Shown: one piece after another, positions 9,365 to 18,370 of the stretch
How the letters are laid out: every line of letters starts with the position of its first letter
Numbering within the stretch: the stretch's first letter is position 1
DNA from: Hahella sp. HN01
GTDB taxonomy: Bacteria > Pseudomonadota > Gammaproteobacteria > Pseudomonadales > Oleiphilaceae
Direction: 5' to 3'
Length of the DNA stretch: 64,000 nucleotides
Assembly (NCBI RefSeq): GCF_018986435.1
Contig: NZ_JAHMIN010000010.1
Span: 62,001 to 126,000 of the forward strand
Translations under genes and position numbers: made by a program
Notes under the pieces: model-generated
The model's database searches: none
What the model was told of the DNA's origin: nothing
Seen by the model: the letters and a program-made list of their open reading frames with translations, nothing else

Positions 9365-10037
9365 GGACGCTTTCCTCCGTAACTATCAGAACGACGATCA
9401 GGCGTTTGGGACCATGGGCGCCGTAAGCCAGTGTCTGCTGAATATCGGCGGTTTTGGAAGGACCGGAGATCAGCAGCAGGTTTGTCGGTAATGCGGATTC
9501 GACTTGGGTTTGATGAAACGCTTCGGGCAGGTCCGCATACAAGTCTTTGGCATGGATAATCAGGCTGTGCGTGGGGGGAACCAAAGACAGAGCGCGGGGT
9601 TCATCGGGTCCGGTATTCACCATCAAGGTTCCCGTCTCGGCGACGCCCGCCATGGCGGTGCCAAAGCCTCCCTGGATGTGGTTGAACAGCGCGTCTTTAC
9701 AGCTCTCGATGCTGTTTTCGTAGGCTTGTAACTGTAGTTCGGGAAACTCATGCGCTGCAGATTTTAGGCTTTCTCCATGTGGCGTGTTCGGGGCGTAAAT
9801 CACGCTATGGACGCCCGTTTCCCGCCACAGAGATAAAAGGCGCTGTGTCCAATCTTCTTGTGTCGCCGTGATCACTTCAGCGTGCGCCGCATGCAGGTTT
9901 TCGGTAAACAGGCGCACTTTCTCCGCCATATTGAGTTCCGCCGATGCGGTGGTGGAAGCCGTTTCCTGCGGAGGCTGGGAAGGTTTCGGCTGCCGATAAG
10001 TGCGTAAACGGTTGAGGATGGCTTCGCGACTACTCAT
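9357..10037 (-). CDS. lldG: L-lactate dehydrogenase complex subunit LldG (LutC, LUD domain)
   Basis: This is a 226-aa LUD-domain protein with an ETGTLMVNTGPDEPRALS core typical of LutC/LldG. I place the start at ATG 10035-10037 (MSSREAILNRLR), preceded by AGGAG. Its first 8 bases overlap the lldF stop, as expected for a translationally coupled complex. In Shewanella and Bacillus the three-subunit LldEFG/LutABC complex oxidises L-lactate to pyruvate. LldG is the smallest component and lacks Fe-S motifs. Confidence 0.9.
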   Translation of the reverse strand: MSSREAILNRLRTYRQPKPSQPPQETASTTASAELNMAEKVRLFTENLHAAHAEVITATQEDWTQRLLSLWRETGVHSVIYAPNTPHGESLKSAAHEFPELQLQAYENSIESCKDALFNHIQGGFGTAMAGVAETGTLMVNTGPDEPRALSLVPPTHSLIIHAKDLYADLPEAFHQTQVESALPTNLLLISGPSKTADIQQTLAYGAHGPKRLIVVLIVTEESVRV

Positions 10038-11499
10038 GCCGACCGTGCTCCTGTGATGAGGCGTTTGATTGAGAGCGCTGCGCCGCCAGTTCATGTAACG
10101 AGCGCGCGGCGGGTTTGGGAGCGCTGCGATAGCGGGTCCAGGGACCGATGTGTTTTGGCGTCAGCGCACGCAGTCGGGTAGCGAGCAGTAGCGCCAGTTT
10201 GTACAGTCCAGGTTTGCGCGACAACAGCGCCCATAACTTCCAGGTAACCGCTTCCGAGCGTTTGCGTAATGACCCTTGGCCTCTTGGGGCGGGTACGGGC
10301 GTTGGCTCGTTGTTGTTGGACTCATAACGCAGGCGACGAATCAGATCCGCTAGTGGAATCTTGACCGGGCAGGCTTCGCCACAGGCGCCGTTGAGTGAGC
10401 AGGCCTTGGTGATGGCGCCTGCCGTGTGCAGACCCCAAATCTGCGGCGACACCACCTGGCCAATGGGGCCGGGATAAGTGGTTCCATATGCATGGCCGCC
10501 AATGCGCGTGTATACCGGGCAGTGATTCATACAGGCGCCGCAGCGAATGCAGCGCAGAGTCTCTTGCAGTTGCTTATCCGCATAGATACGCGAACGTCCG
10601 TTATCCAGCAGTACAACATGCACTTCCTGTGGACCGTCTTTTTCATCCGGCTTGCGCGGGCCGCTGATCATATTGAAATAAGTAGTGATGGCCTGTCCGG
10701 TTGCTGAACGGGTAAGCAGGCGCAGCAGGGGAGGAATATCCCGTAGCGACTCAACCACTTTTTCAATGCCGCAAAGGGCGATATGCACAGGCGGAATGGT
10801 GGTGGTCATGCGGCCATTGCCTTCATTTTCCACCAGACAGAGCGTGCCGGTCTCCGCCACGGCGAAGTTCACGCCGGAAAGACCCACCTCCGCCTCGAAA
10901 AACTTCTGTCTCAATACGTCGCGGCCAATGCCGATCAGGCGGTCGACGTCTTCACTATATTCCACGCCATCTATCTTCTGGTTGAACAGGCGGGCGATTT
11001 GCTGCTTGTTCTTGTGAATAGCGGGCATGATGATGTGCGAGGGAGTTTCGTCCGCCAGTTGGACGATGTATTCGCCCATGTCGGTTTCCAGGCATTCGAC
11101 GCCATGATCGGCCAGAAAATGATTGAGTCCAATCTCCTCCGACGCCATGGACTTTCCTTTCACCATTCGGGTGGCGTCATGCTTGTGCATGATCTCCAAA
11201 ATGATGGCGTTGGCCTCCTGCGAAGTCTCCGCCCAATGCACCTGTATGCCGTTTTCCGTACAGCGTTGCTCGAACTGTTCCAGTAGCTCAGGCAGCTGGT
11301 TCAGGCAACGATTGCGGATGGCTTCGCCTTGGCTGCGTAAGGCTTCCAGGTCCTCTTTGTCGGGAAACATGGCGGCGCGTTTGCCCATCAGGAAGTCCAT
11401 GGCTCCGCGGAAATTAGCGCGCAGTTCCTGATCTTGTAGGGCGTCGTCGACGCGTTTGTCGAACTCAAGGTTGACCGTGGCGGGCTCGAAACGGCTCAT
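10030..11499 (-). CDS. lldF: L-lactate dehydrogenase complex Fe-S subunit LldF (LutB)
   Basis: This 489-aa protein has an N-terminal LUD domain (AETGTLCLVENEGNGR) and C-terminal ferredoxin-type clusters (CIRCGACMNHCPVY and CSLNGACGEACPVK). ATG 11497-11499 is preferred over an upstream ATG at 11514. It overlaps the lldE stop as ATGA and gives the family N-terminus. The product transfers electrons from L-lactate within the LldEFG complex. The region after the second cluster carries the basic, helical tail usual in the family. Confidence 0.92.
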   Translation of the reverse strand: MSRFEPATVNLEFDKRVDDALQDQELRANFRGAMDFLMGKRAAMFPDKEDLEALRSQGEAIRNRCLNQLPELLEQFEQRCTENGIQVHWAETSQEANAIILEIMHKHDATRMVKGKSMASEEIGLNHFLADHGVECLETDMGEYIVQLADETPSHIIMPAIHKNKQQIARLFNQKIDGVEYSEDVDRLIGIGRDVLRQKFFEAEVGLSGVNFAVAETGTLCLVENEGNGRMTTTIPPVHIALCGIEKVVESLRDIPPLLRLLTRSATGQAITTYFNMISGPRKPDEKDGPQEVHVVLLDNGRSRIYADKQLQETLRCIRCGACMNHCPVYTRIGGHAYGTTYPGPIGQVVSPQIWGLHTAGAITKACSLNGACGEACPVKIPLADLIRRLRYESNNNEPTPVPAPRGQGSLRKRSEAVTWKLWALLSRKPGLYKLALLLATRLRALTPKHIGPWTRYRSAPKPAARSLHELAAQRSQSNASSQEHGRHE

Positions 11500-12245
11500 T
11501 GCGTACGCTCCCATATAAAGGAAGCGATATGTTGCGCCGGGAGCTTATCTTTGCGCTTTTCCAGGGCTCCGCTGATATTCATCAGACAGCCGCAGTCGCC
11601 AGAAACCAGATCATTGGCGCCGGTGGCGAGCAGGTTGTCGCACTTGTCCTGCACCATCGCATTGGAAATGTCCGGCGCTTTCACTGCGAACGTGCCGCCA
11701 AATCCGCAACATTCGGAGGCGCGCTCCTGTAGTACGATGGCTACGTTGCTCATCTGGCGCAGCAGGGAGATGGCGTCTTGCGCTGTCTTCGTACCGCGCT
11801 GGGCGCTGCAGGAATTGTGGATGGCCACGGTGGCGGCAGGTCCATGATCCACAAGGCGAATTTTACAGACATGCACCAGAAACTCGGTGAGTTCATAGGT
11901 GCGCGCAGCCAAATCCAGCGCCTGTTTATGCAATGGCGTATCGGCGAACAAGTCTGGATAGTGATGGCGGAACATATCCGCGCAAGAAGCAGAAGGGACT
12001 ACAACTGGCCGTTCTTCTCCCAGACAGGCGATTTGCGCCGCCGCCACCTTGCGCGCCTCATTGTCGTACCCTGAGTTATAGGCGGGCTGGCCGCAGCAGG
12101 ATTGCTGTTGCGGATAGACCACCTTGACGCCTTCACGTTCCAGCAATTGAATGCCCGCCATACCCGCTTCGGGGTAGAACAGATCAATGAGGCAGGTGCC
12201 GAAAAAATACACCTGCTCGGGTTTTTCCGGATAGGCTCGTTGCAT
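11496..12245 (-). CDS. lldE: L-lactate dehydrogenase complex subunit LldE (LutA)
   Basis: This is a 249-aa cysteine-rich CCG-domain protein. It has VYFFGTCLIDLFYPEAG near the start and two CCG motifs (CCGQPAYNSG at about 50, CCGFGGTF at about 185), as in LutA/GlpC-type iron-sulfur proteins. It is the first gene of the lactate operon. A perfect PdhR box lies about 90 bp upstream of its start codon. No lactate permease (LldP/LctP) is present in the window. Confidence 0.92.
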   Translation of the reverse strand: MQRAYPEKPEQVYFFGTCLIDLFYPEAGMAGIQLLEREGVKVVYPQQQSCCGQPAYNSGYDNEARKVAAAQIACLGEERPVVVPSASCADMFRHHYPDLFADTPLHKQALDLAARTYELTEFLVHVCKIRLVDHGPAATVAIHNSCSAQRGTKTAQDAISLLRQMSNVAIVLQERASECCGFGGTFAVKAPDISNAMVQDKCDNLLATGANDLVSGDCGCLMNISGALEKRKDKLPAQHIASFIWERTQ

Positions 12246-12334
12246 GTCTGATCTCTGCGTTGTCTTCCCCTGAGTTAAATCTAACGTTCAGTCTTGGCTG
12301 CCGTGGATTTTGTGCGAGGAATTGTGGTTTTAAT

Positions 12335-12351
12335 AATTGGTAATACCAATT
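12335..12351. promoter_or_regulatory. Perfect PdhR operator upstream of lldE
   Basis: AATTGGTAATACCAATT is an exact 17-bp palindrome (AATTGGT, 3-nt centre, ACCAATT) that matches the PdhR consensus. On the minus strand it sits between TTGGTA and ATTAAA hexamers spaced 17 bp, which could be the lldE promoter. Binding there would block RNA polymerase. Confidence 0.8.
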
Positions 12352-12518
12352 TACCAAAAGTGCTGGGACTAAAATAACGCGGTGTTCCCGCTGGTGTCAA
12401 TTAGCGGCAATAAACCTCGTGCATGGCTAATAAATGTACTGGTTAGTAGAGTGTTAATACTTTGGTCTAAGCAATAATGCGTTTGCAGGACAGTTGTGTT
12501 AGCCTGCGCGTCGTTTGG

Positions 12519-12547
12519 ATTGGTCATACCAGTTTGTTGGTCATACC
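12519..12547. promoter_or_regulatory. Two tandem PdhR-like operators upstream of pdhR
   Basis: ATTGGTCATACCAGT (12519-12533) and GTTGGTCATACC (12536-12547) each carry the TTGGT-N3-ACC core with the same CAT centre, about 17 bp apart. They lie about 280 bp upstream of the pdhR start codon, consistent with autoregulation of pdhR-aceEF. Confidence 0.65.
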
Positions 12548-12825
12548 GTCAGCGGCGAATCCGCCGCAGTTTCCAAAGAAACACCAGGATTATAGGCGGC
12601 GCGCGGGGCGCCGGGGCTATTGGAAAGTGGCCGCATACGCCTCCCGTGCTAAGCTTACTTGCGTACATCGCTGCGCGCATGCTCGGCCTTTCAAGCGCCT
12701 GCGGCTAAATGTCCTGACATCCGCCCGCGAGGAACTTGATTCCACAGACTGCGGGGTAGGGAGCGTCGGAAAGTGAAACGTTTAGCGTCTGTCTGGAGCC
12801 ATAACACCGTCTCGGTGACATTTTA

Positions 12826-13593
12826 ATGCCTGTAATGAAGCCCCTCAAACAACCCAAGTTGTCGGATGTGATCGTCGATAGCCTGGAGCAAATGATATTG
12901 GAAGGCAGCCTGAAACCAGGTCAGCGGTTGCCTCCCGAGCGGGCGTTGGCGGTGCAGTTTGAAGTATCCAGGCCCTCTGTGCGAGAGGCTATCCAGAAAC
13001 TGGAGGCCAAAGGGCTGGTGGTGAGGCGTCAGGGCGGGGGCAATTTTGTGTCCCAGGAACTGGGCGCCAGTTACACCGAACCGTTGTTCGCCCTGATCGG
13101 GCAGCATCCGGAAGCGCAGTATGACCTGTTGGAGTTCCGTCACGCGCTGGAAGGCGTGGCCGCTTACTACGCCGCGATTCGCGGCACGGGGGCGGATCGC
13201 AAAATAATTGAAAAACGCTACAATGACTGGCTGAACTATCACGAACAACGCGTATCTGATTTAGAGGCGAAAGCGGATGCGGAGTTTCATCTGTCCATCG
13301 CGGAAGCCGCTCATAATGTGGTGCTGCTTCATACTATGCGCGCATTGTTCACCTTGTTGAAACAGAATATTGTTAGCAACCTACATTACCTCTACGAAGA
13401 AGAGGCGATGCGGCTGAAAATAAAAGAGCAACACTTTCGCCTGAAAGAAGCCGTACTGGCGAGAGATCCGAACGCCGCCCGAGCCGCGGCTCACGAGCAT
13501 CTCGCATATGTGGAAGAAATCGTATTGGAAAAAGGCAAGGCCGATTCCAGAAACATGCGCTCCCTGCGGCGCCTGCAAAATCTGGATGAATAA
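12826..13593 (+). CDS. pdhR: Pyruvate dehydrogenase complex repressor PdhR (GntR/FadR family)
   Basis: This is a 255-aa transcription factor with an N-terminal winged helix (QPKLSDVIVDSLE, then LPPERALAVQFEVSRPSVREAIQKLEAKG) and a C-terminal all-helical FCD ligand domain. Segments such as HPEAQYDLLEFRHALEGVAAYYAA and EAAHNVVLLH are PdhR-specific. In E. coli, pyruvate binding releases PdhR from DNA. The gene stands immediately upstream of aceE and divergent from the lld operon. PdhR-type boxes occur on both sides of the shared region, so it probably controls both. Confidence 0.92.
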   Translation: MPVMKPLKQPKLSDVIVDSLEQMILEGSLKPGQRLPPERALAVQFEVSRPSVREAIQKLEAKGLVVRRQGGGNFVSQELGASYTEPLFALIGQHPEAQYDLLEFRHALEGVAAYYAAIRGTGADRKIIEKRYNDWLNYHEQRVSDLEAKADAEFHLSIAEAAHNVVLLHTMRALFTLLKQNIVSNLHYLYEEEAMRLKIKEQHFRLKEAVLARDPNAARAAAHEHLAYVEEIVLEKGKADSRNMRSLRRLQNLDE

Positions 13594-13745
13594 AAAAATC
13601 CTGCCGCGCGACTACTTTTTAAAAGATCCTGATGTGGGTCGATGGGGACTCCGGAACATTTTTTTATGGTGCGTGGGCGCTCACGAGGCGTCGGCGCGTC
13701 CGGTAACACAATTACAATCAATCTAGCTCTACAGGAGTAACCTCT

Positions 13746-16400
13746 ATGCATGATGATGCCGATCCTATTGAAACCCAGGAGTGGTTGGATTCGATGGAAT
13801 CCGTCCTGGATACTGAAGGCGTCGAGCGTGCAACCTACCTGCTGACACGGTTGGCGGAGCGGGCGACGCGCGACGGGACGCAACTGCCTTATTCCATTAC
13901 GACACCCTATCGCAACACTATTCCGCATACTAAAGAAGCGCGTATGCCTGGCGACCTGTTCATGGAGCGCCGCATTCGTTCATTGGTGCGCTGGAACGCT
14001 CTGGCGATGGTGTTGCGTGCGAACAAGAAGCCTGGCGAGTTGGGCGGACATTTGTCCTCGTTCTCCTCCATCGCCACTCTATATGATGTGGGCTTCAACT
14101 ATTTCTTCCACGCTGGCGACGACAAGCGCGAAGGCGATCTGGTTTACTTCCAGGGCCACACTTCCCCTGGCGTATACGCGCGTTCTTTCCTGGAAGGCCG
14201 CTTCTCTGAAGAGCAGATGGACAACTACCGCAGCGAAGTTGACGGTAACGGTCTGTCCTCTTATCCGCATCCCTGGCTGATGCCTGATTACTGGCAGTTC
14301 CCAACTGTATCCATGGGCTTGGGGCCGCTTCAGGCGATCTACCAGGCGCATGTCATGAAATATCTGCACAGCCGTGAGCTGACCAATATGGAAGGCCGCA
14401 AAGTGTGGTGTTTCGTTGGCGACGGCGAGTGCGACGAGCCTGAAACTCTGGGCGCCATCGGTTTGGCCGGCCGTGAAAAGCTGGACAACCTGATCTTCGT
14501 CATCAACTGTAACCTGCAGCGTCTGGATGGACCGGTGCGCGGCAACGGCAAGATCATCCAAGAACTGGAAGGCATCTTCCGCGGCGCGGGTTGGAACGTA
14601 TTGAAAGTCGTTTGGGGACGCCTGTGGGATCCTCTGTTCGAAAAAGACGACCACGGCCTTATGCAGAAGCGTATGGACGAAGCGGTCGACGGCGAAATGC
14701 AGAACTTCAAATCCAATGGCGGCGCTTACACCCGTAAGCACTTCTTTGGTAAGTATCCAGAACTGCAGAAGATGGTTGAGAACATGTCCGACGAGGACAT
14801 TTACAAGCTCAACCGCGGCGGTCACGACCCCTACAAAGTGTACGCAGCCTATCATAATGCGGTGAATCACAAAGGTCAGCCGACGGTTATTCTGGCGCAT
14901 ACCGTTAAGGGTTATGGTTTCGGCGAGCAGGGCGAAGCCCAGAACACCACGCACCAGTTGAAGAAACTGGATATGGAGACGGTCAAGAAATTCCGCGATC
15001 GTTTCGGCGTGCCGATCTCCGACGATGAGATTGAGAACCTGCCTTACTACCGTCCGGCGCCGGATTCTCCTGAAGCGCTGTACATGAAGAAAATGCGTGA
15101 GAGCCTGGGCGGCTTCCTGCCCAAGCGCCGCAAAGACAGTCAGCCGCTGCAGATCCCAGGTCTGGATGCATTCGACGCTGTACTGAAAGGCAGCGACGGT
15201 CGCGAAATCTCCTCCACCATGGCGTTCGTACGTGTACTTAACGCACTGGTTAAAGACAAGCAGATCGGTGGTCGCGTTGTTCCGATCGTTCCTGACGAAG
15301 CCCGTACCTTCGGTATGGAAGGCATGTTCCGTCAGTTGGGTATTTATACTTCCGAAGGTCAGAAGTATGTGCCGAACGATCGTAACCAGATCATGTACTA
15401 CAAGGAAGACAAGCAAGGTCAGATCCTTGAGGAAGGCATTAACGAGGCGGGCGCCATGTCCGCGTGGATTGCTGCGGCGACGTCCTACAGCACCAACGAT
15501 TACCCGTTGATCCCGTTCTACATTTACTACTCCATGTTCGGCTTCCAGCGCGTTGGCGATCTGGCCTGGGCTGCTGGCGACATGCGCGCGCGTGGCTTCC
15601 TGCTGGGTGGCACCGCTGGCCGCACCACGCTGAACGGCGAAGGTTTGCAGCACCAGGATGGCCATAGCCACATTATTTCGGCGACCATCCCGAACTGTGT
15701 TTCCTATGATCCGACTTACGGCTATGAAGTAGCGGTTATCGTTCGCGATGGTCTGCGTCGTATGTATGGCGAAAACGAAAACGTCTACTACTACTTGACG
15801 CTGATGAACGAGAACTACGAGCATCCCGCCATGCCAGAAGGCGCCGAAGAAGGCATCCTGAAAGGGATGTACCTGTTCGAAGAAGGCGCGAAAGACGGCA
15901 AGGCGCGTGTTCAGTTGCTGGGTTGCGGCGCTATCTTCAACGAAGTGCGCGAAGCGGCGAAACTGCTGAAAGACGACTTCAGCATTGACAGCGATATCTG
16001 GTCCGTCACCAGCTTCACTGAGCTGGCTCGCGAAGGCCATCACGTACGTCGCTGGAACATGTTGCATCCGGAAGAACCACGTCGCGAGAGCTACGTGAAG
16101 CAGTGTCTGAAAGATCGCGAAGGTCCTGTTATCGCGTCTACCGATTACATGCGTCTGTTCGCCGATCAGGTGCGTCAGTTCATTCCGCAGCAGACAGTTC
16201 ACGTACTGGGCACGGACGGATTTGGTCGCAGCGACACTCGCGAGAAGCTGAGACAGCACTTCGAAGTCGACCGTTACTACGTAGCTGTCGCAGCGCTGGA
16301 TTGCCTGGCTCGGGAAGACAAGATCGAACGTTCAGTGGTGACTGAAGCGATCCGCAAGTACGGCATCGATCCTAACAAACCGAACCCAATCTACGCCTGA
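13746..16400 (+). CDS. aceE: Pyruvate dehydrogenase E1 component, homodimeric type
   Basis: This 884-aa cytosolic enzyme is full length for the AceE family. Thiamine diphosphate-dependent decarboxylation of pyruvate and reductive acetylation of the E2 lipoyl arm are indicated by the ThDP motif GDGECDEPE...N (about 226-256), the HTSPGVYAR segment (about 138-146) and GEGLQHQDGHS in the second half. CAGGAG lies upstream of the ATG. aceF begins 15 bp after the stop, so both are translated from one mRNA. Codon use looks strongly optimised, as expected for an abundant enzyme. Confidence 0.97.
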   Translation: MHDDADPIETQEWLDSMESVLDTEGVERATYLLTRLAERATRDGTQLPYSITTPYRNTIPHTKEARMPGDLFMERRIRSLVRWNALAMVLRANKKPGELGGHLSSFSSIATLYDVGFNYFFHAGDDKREGDLVYFQGHTSPGVYARSFLEGRFSEEQMDNYRSEVDGNGLSSYPHPWLMPDYWQFPTVSMGLGPLQAIYQAHVMKYLHSRELTNMEGRKVWCFVGDGECDEPETLGAIGLAGREKLDNLIFVINCNLQRLDGPVRGNGKIIQELEGIFRGAGWNVLKVVWGRLWDPLFEKDDHGLMQKRMDEAVDGEMQNFKSNGGAYTRKHFFGKYPELQKMVENMSDEDIYKLNRGGHDPYKVYAAYHNAVNHKGQPTVILAHTVKGYGFGEQGEAQNTTHQLKKLDMETVKKFRDRFGVPISDDEIENLPYYRPAPDSPEALYMKKMRESLGGFLPKRRKDSQPLQIPGLDAFDAVLKGSDGREISSTMAFVRVLNALVKDKQIGGRVVPIVPDEARTFGMEGMFRQLGIYTSEGQKYVPNDRNQIMYYKEDKQGQILEEGINEAGAMSAWIAAATSYSTNDYPLIPFYIYYSMFGFQRVGDLAWAAGDMRARGFLLGGTAGRTTLNGEGLQHQDGHSHIISATIPNCVSYDPTYGYEVAVIVRDGLRRMYGENENVYYYLTLMNENYEHPAMPEGAEEGILKGMYLFEEGAKDGKARVQLLGCGAIFNEVREAAKLLKDDFSIDSDIWSVTSFTELAREGHHVRRWNMLHPEEPRRESYVKQCLKDREGPVIASTDYMRLFADQVRQFIPQQTVHVLGTDGFGRSDTREKLRQHFEVDRYYVAVAALDCLAREDKIERSVVTEAIRKYGIDPNKPNPIYA

Positions 16401-16415
16401 TAGAAGGAGACTGAC

Positions 16416-18050
16416 GTGAGTAATATCGAAGTCAAAGTTCCTGACATCGGCGGAGCGTCCGATGTTGAGGTTATTGAAGTCTGCGTGAAGCCAGGTGATG
16501 AGGTGAACGCGGAAGACTCTCTGATTGTTCTGGAGTCTGATAAGGCCACTATGGATATCCCTGCTCCTCAGGCGGGTAAAATCGCCGAGTTGAAAATCAA
16601 GGTAGGGGATAAAGTATCCGAGGGCGACCTGATTCTATTGATGGCGGGCGAAGGCGCTGCGGAAGCGTCTGAGCCTGCGCCGGCGCAGGAAGAGAAGCCA
16701 GCCCCGGCCCCAGCGCAAGAACCGGAACCCGCTGCGCCTGCAGCGGCTCCTGCGGCCTCAGGCGGCGTACAGACGATTCCTGTACCGGATATCGGCGGAG
16801 CGGAAGGCGTAACGGTTATCGAGATTTCCGTCAAGGAAGGCGATACCGTTAAGGTTGACGATCCTATTCTGGTGCTGGAATCAGATAAGGCGACGATGGA
16901 AGTGCCATCCCCTGTCGCTGGCGTCATCAAGAAGTTGCTGATCAAAGCCAACGATTCCGTCAACGAAGGCGACGCCATGGCGGAAATCGAAGTAGAGGGC
17001 GCCGCACCTGCGGCGGCTCCTGCTGAGCAAGCTCCCGCGCCGTCCAAAGCGTCCGCGGAGCCTGCTAAAGCGGCTCCAGCTTCAGCGCCTGTTAGTGCGC
17101 CGGCGCAGCAAGAGTCCGCTCCTGCGACGTCCGGCAAAGTGCACGCTGGCCCTGCTGTGCGTCGTTTGGCGCGTGAGTTCGGCGTTGACTTGGCGATGGT
17201 CAAAGGCACGGGGCCGAAAGGTCGTATCCTGAAGCAGGACCTGCAAACCTTCGTCAAGAACGGAATGCAGCAGCTTAAGGCTGGCGCCGCCGGCGGCGCA
17301 GTCAGCTCTGGCGCGGGCTTGCCGACGGTGAAATTGCCTGACTTCTCGCAATTCGGACAGATCGATCGTCTGCCGATGAGCAAGATCCATCAGGTGACCG
17401 CCGATAATATGGCGCGCAATTGGTTGGTAGTTCCTCATGTCACGCAGTTTGACGATGCGGATATCACCGACTTGGAAGACTTCCGTAAAGCGCAGAAGAC
17501 GGCGGGAGAGAAGAAAGGCGTCAAGCTGACTCCGCTGCCCTTCCTGCTGAAGGCGTGCGCCTATGCGCTGGAAACTTATCCGCAGTTCAACGTGTCGTTG
17601 GATATGGATAAGAAAGAAGTTATTCAGAAGCATTACATCAACATCGGCGTGGCGGTGGACACCCCCGCAGGTCTGGTGGTGCCGGTTATCCGCGACGTCA
17701 ACAAGAAGAGTCTGTGGGAACTGGCGCAAGAGTGTGCGGAAATGGCGGCCAAGGCCAAAGATCGTAAGCTCAAGCCGAACGAAATGCAGGGCGGCTGCTT
17801 CACTATCTCCAGCCTGGGCAGCTTGGGCGGCACTGCGTTCACGCCTATCGTGAATACGCCTGAAGTGGCGATTCTGGGCGTGTCCAAAGCGCAGATGAAG
17901 CCTGTGTATGAAAACGGCGGTTTCGTGCCCCGTTTGATGCTGCCGCTGAGCTTGTCCTATGACCACCGCGCCATTAACGGCGCTGACGCTGCGCGTTTCA
18001 CCTCTTTGCTGGGTGAATTGCTGGGCGATATCCGTAAGTTGCTGCTGTAG
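16416..18050 (+). CDS. aceF: Dihydrolipoamide acetyltransferase, E2 of pyruvate dehydrogenase
   Basis: This is a 544-aa protein starting with GTG after AGAAGGAG. It has two lipoyl domains (lipoylated lysines K43 and K158 in ESDKATM motifs) separated by Ala/Pro-rich linkers, a peripheral-subunit-binding domain (about 242-280) and the catalytic acetyltransferase domain (about 310-544) with the active-site DHRAING (His about 517). E. coli AceF has three lipoyl domains; two is common in other gammaproteobacteria. The E3 gene (lpd) is not downstream, so E3 is encoded elsewhere. Confidence 0.96.
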   Translation: MSNIEVKVPDIGGASDVEVIEVCVKPGDEVNAEDSLIVLESDKATMDIPAPQAGKIAELKIKVGDKVSEGDLILLMAGEGAAEASEPAPAQEEKPAPAPAQEPEPAAPAAAPAASGGVQTIPVPDIGGAEGVTVIEISVKEGDTVKVDDPILVLESDKATMEVPSPVAGVIKKLLIKANDSVNEGDAMAEIEVEGAAPAAAPAEQAPAPSKASAEPAKAAPASAPVSAPAQQESAPATSGKVHAGPAVRRLAREFGVDLAMVKGTGPKGRILKQDLQTFVKNGMQQLKAGAAGGAVSSGAGLPTVKLPDFSQFGQIDRLPMSKIHQVTADNMARNWLVVPHVTQFDDADITDLEDFRKAQKTAGEKKGVKLTPLPFLLKACAYALETYPQFNVSLDMDKKEVIQKHYINIGVAVDTPAGLVVPVIRDVNKKSLWELAQECAEMAAKAKDRKLKPNEMQGGCFTISSLGSLGGTAFTPIVNTPEVAILGVSKAQMKPVYENGGFVPRLMLPLSLSYDHRAINGADAARFTSLLGELLGDIRKLLL

Positions 18051-18072
18051 TCCTTATAGCGACAACAACGTG

Positions 18073-18100
18073 AAAAAGGCCGGGTTTACCCGGCCTTTTT
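18073..18100 (+). terminator. Rho-independent terminator after aceF
   Basis: A 12-bp perfect stem (AAAAAGGCCGGG / CCCGGCCTTTTT) with a TTTA loop ends in a T-run. It is the strongest intrinsic terminator in the window. Confidence 0.92.
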
Positions 18101-18370
18101 GCGTTCTGGCGTCGCCTTTCCAGCACGGATCTCTTCTCTTTAGTCTTCATTGAGCAATCCATCACAGCTTTAATGTCTGCGCGGAATTTCGCTTGTTCTG
18201 GTCAAACGGCTTTGCTAGTTTTTTCTGATGGTCGGCTGCGCGCGATGATCTCAAGGCGGAGAAGCGCGGGCGCATCCTTAGGCGTTATCGAACAAGAAGT
18301 ATAAAATTGCGTCACCTTGCATTGTTATCGACTAGGCGAAGGTGACAAGGTCGTTTCTCGGGGACAAGAC
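18101..18370. promoter_or_regulatory. Upstream region of the Sel1-repeat gene
   Basis: There is no gene here. A TATAAA hexamer (18300-18305) is followed by an inverted repeat GTCACCTT (18311-18318) / AAGGTGAC (18339-18346) with a 20-nt spacer, just before the Shine-Dalgarno. This could be an operator or a 5'-UTR hairpin. Confidence 0.4.

Larger units (their letters stand above)
12246..12825. other. Divergent control region between lldE and pdhR
   Basis: This is a 580-bp non-coding interval. It holds one perfect PdhR-type palindrome near lldE and two closely spaced PdhR-like boxes nearer pdhR (listed separately). Short ORFs can be drawn here (for example 12477-12776), but they have no convincing ribosome site or protein-like sequence. 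The length would allow separate promoters for the two directions and possibly a small RNA. I see no clear evidence for the latter. Confidence 0.7.

Noticed and set aside
12477-12776. 99-codon frame in the lldE-pdhR interval
   Set aside because: It overlaps the operator region, lacks a Shine-Dalgarno and looks random in composition.
14079-16259. 726-codon open frame on the minus strand inside aceE
   Set aside because: It is a shadow of a highly codon-biased gene. It is His/Gln/Val-rich with no domain, and there is no ribosome site. aceE is certain on the other strand.
16568-17383. 271-codon antisense frame within aceF
   Set aside because: It mirrors the Ala/Pro-rich linkers of the lipoyl region and gives a low-complexity Ala/Gly/Ser product.
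17082-17966. 294-codon antisense frame within aceF
   Set aside because: It is opposite the catalytic domain of a certain gene, and its composition is atypical (His/Arg/Gln-rich).
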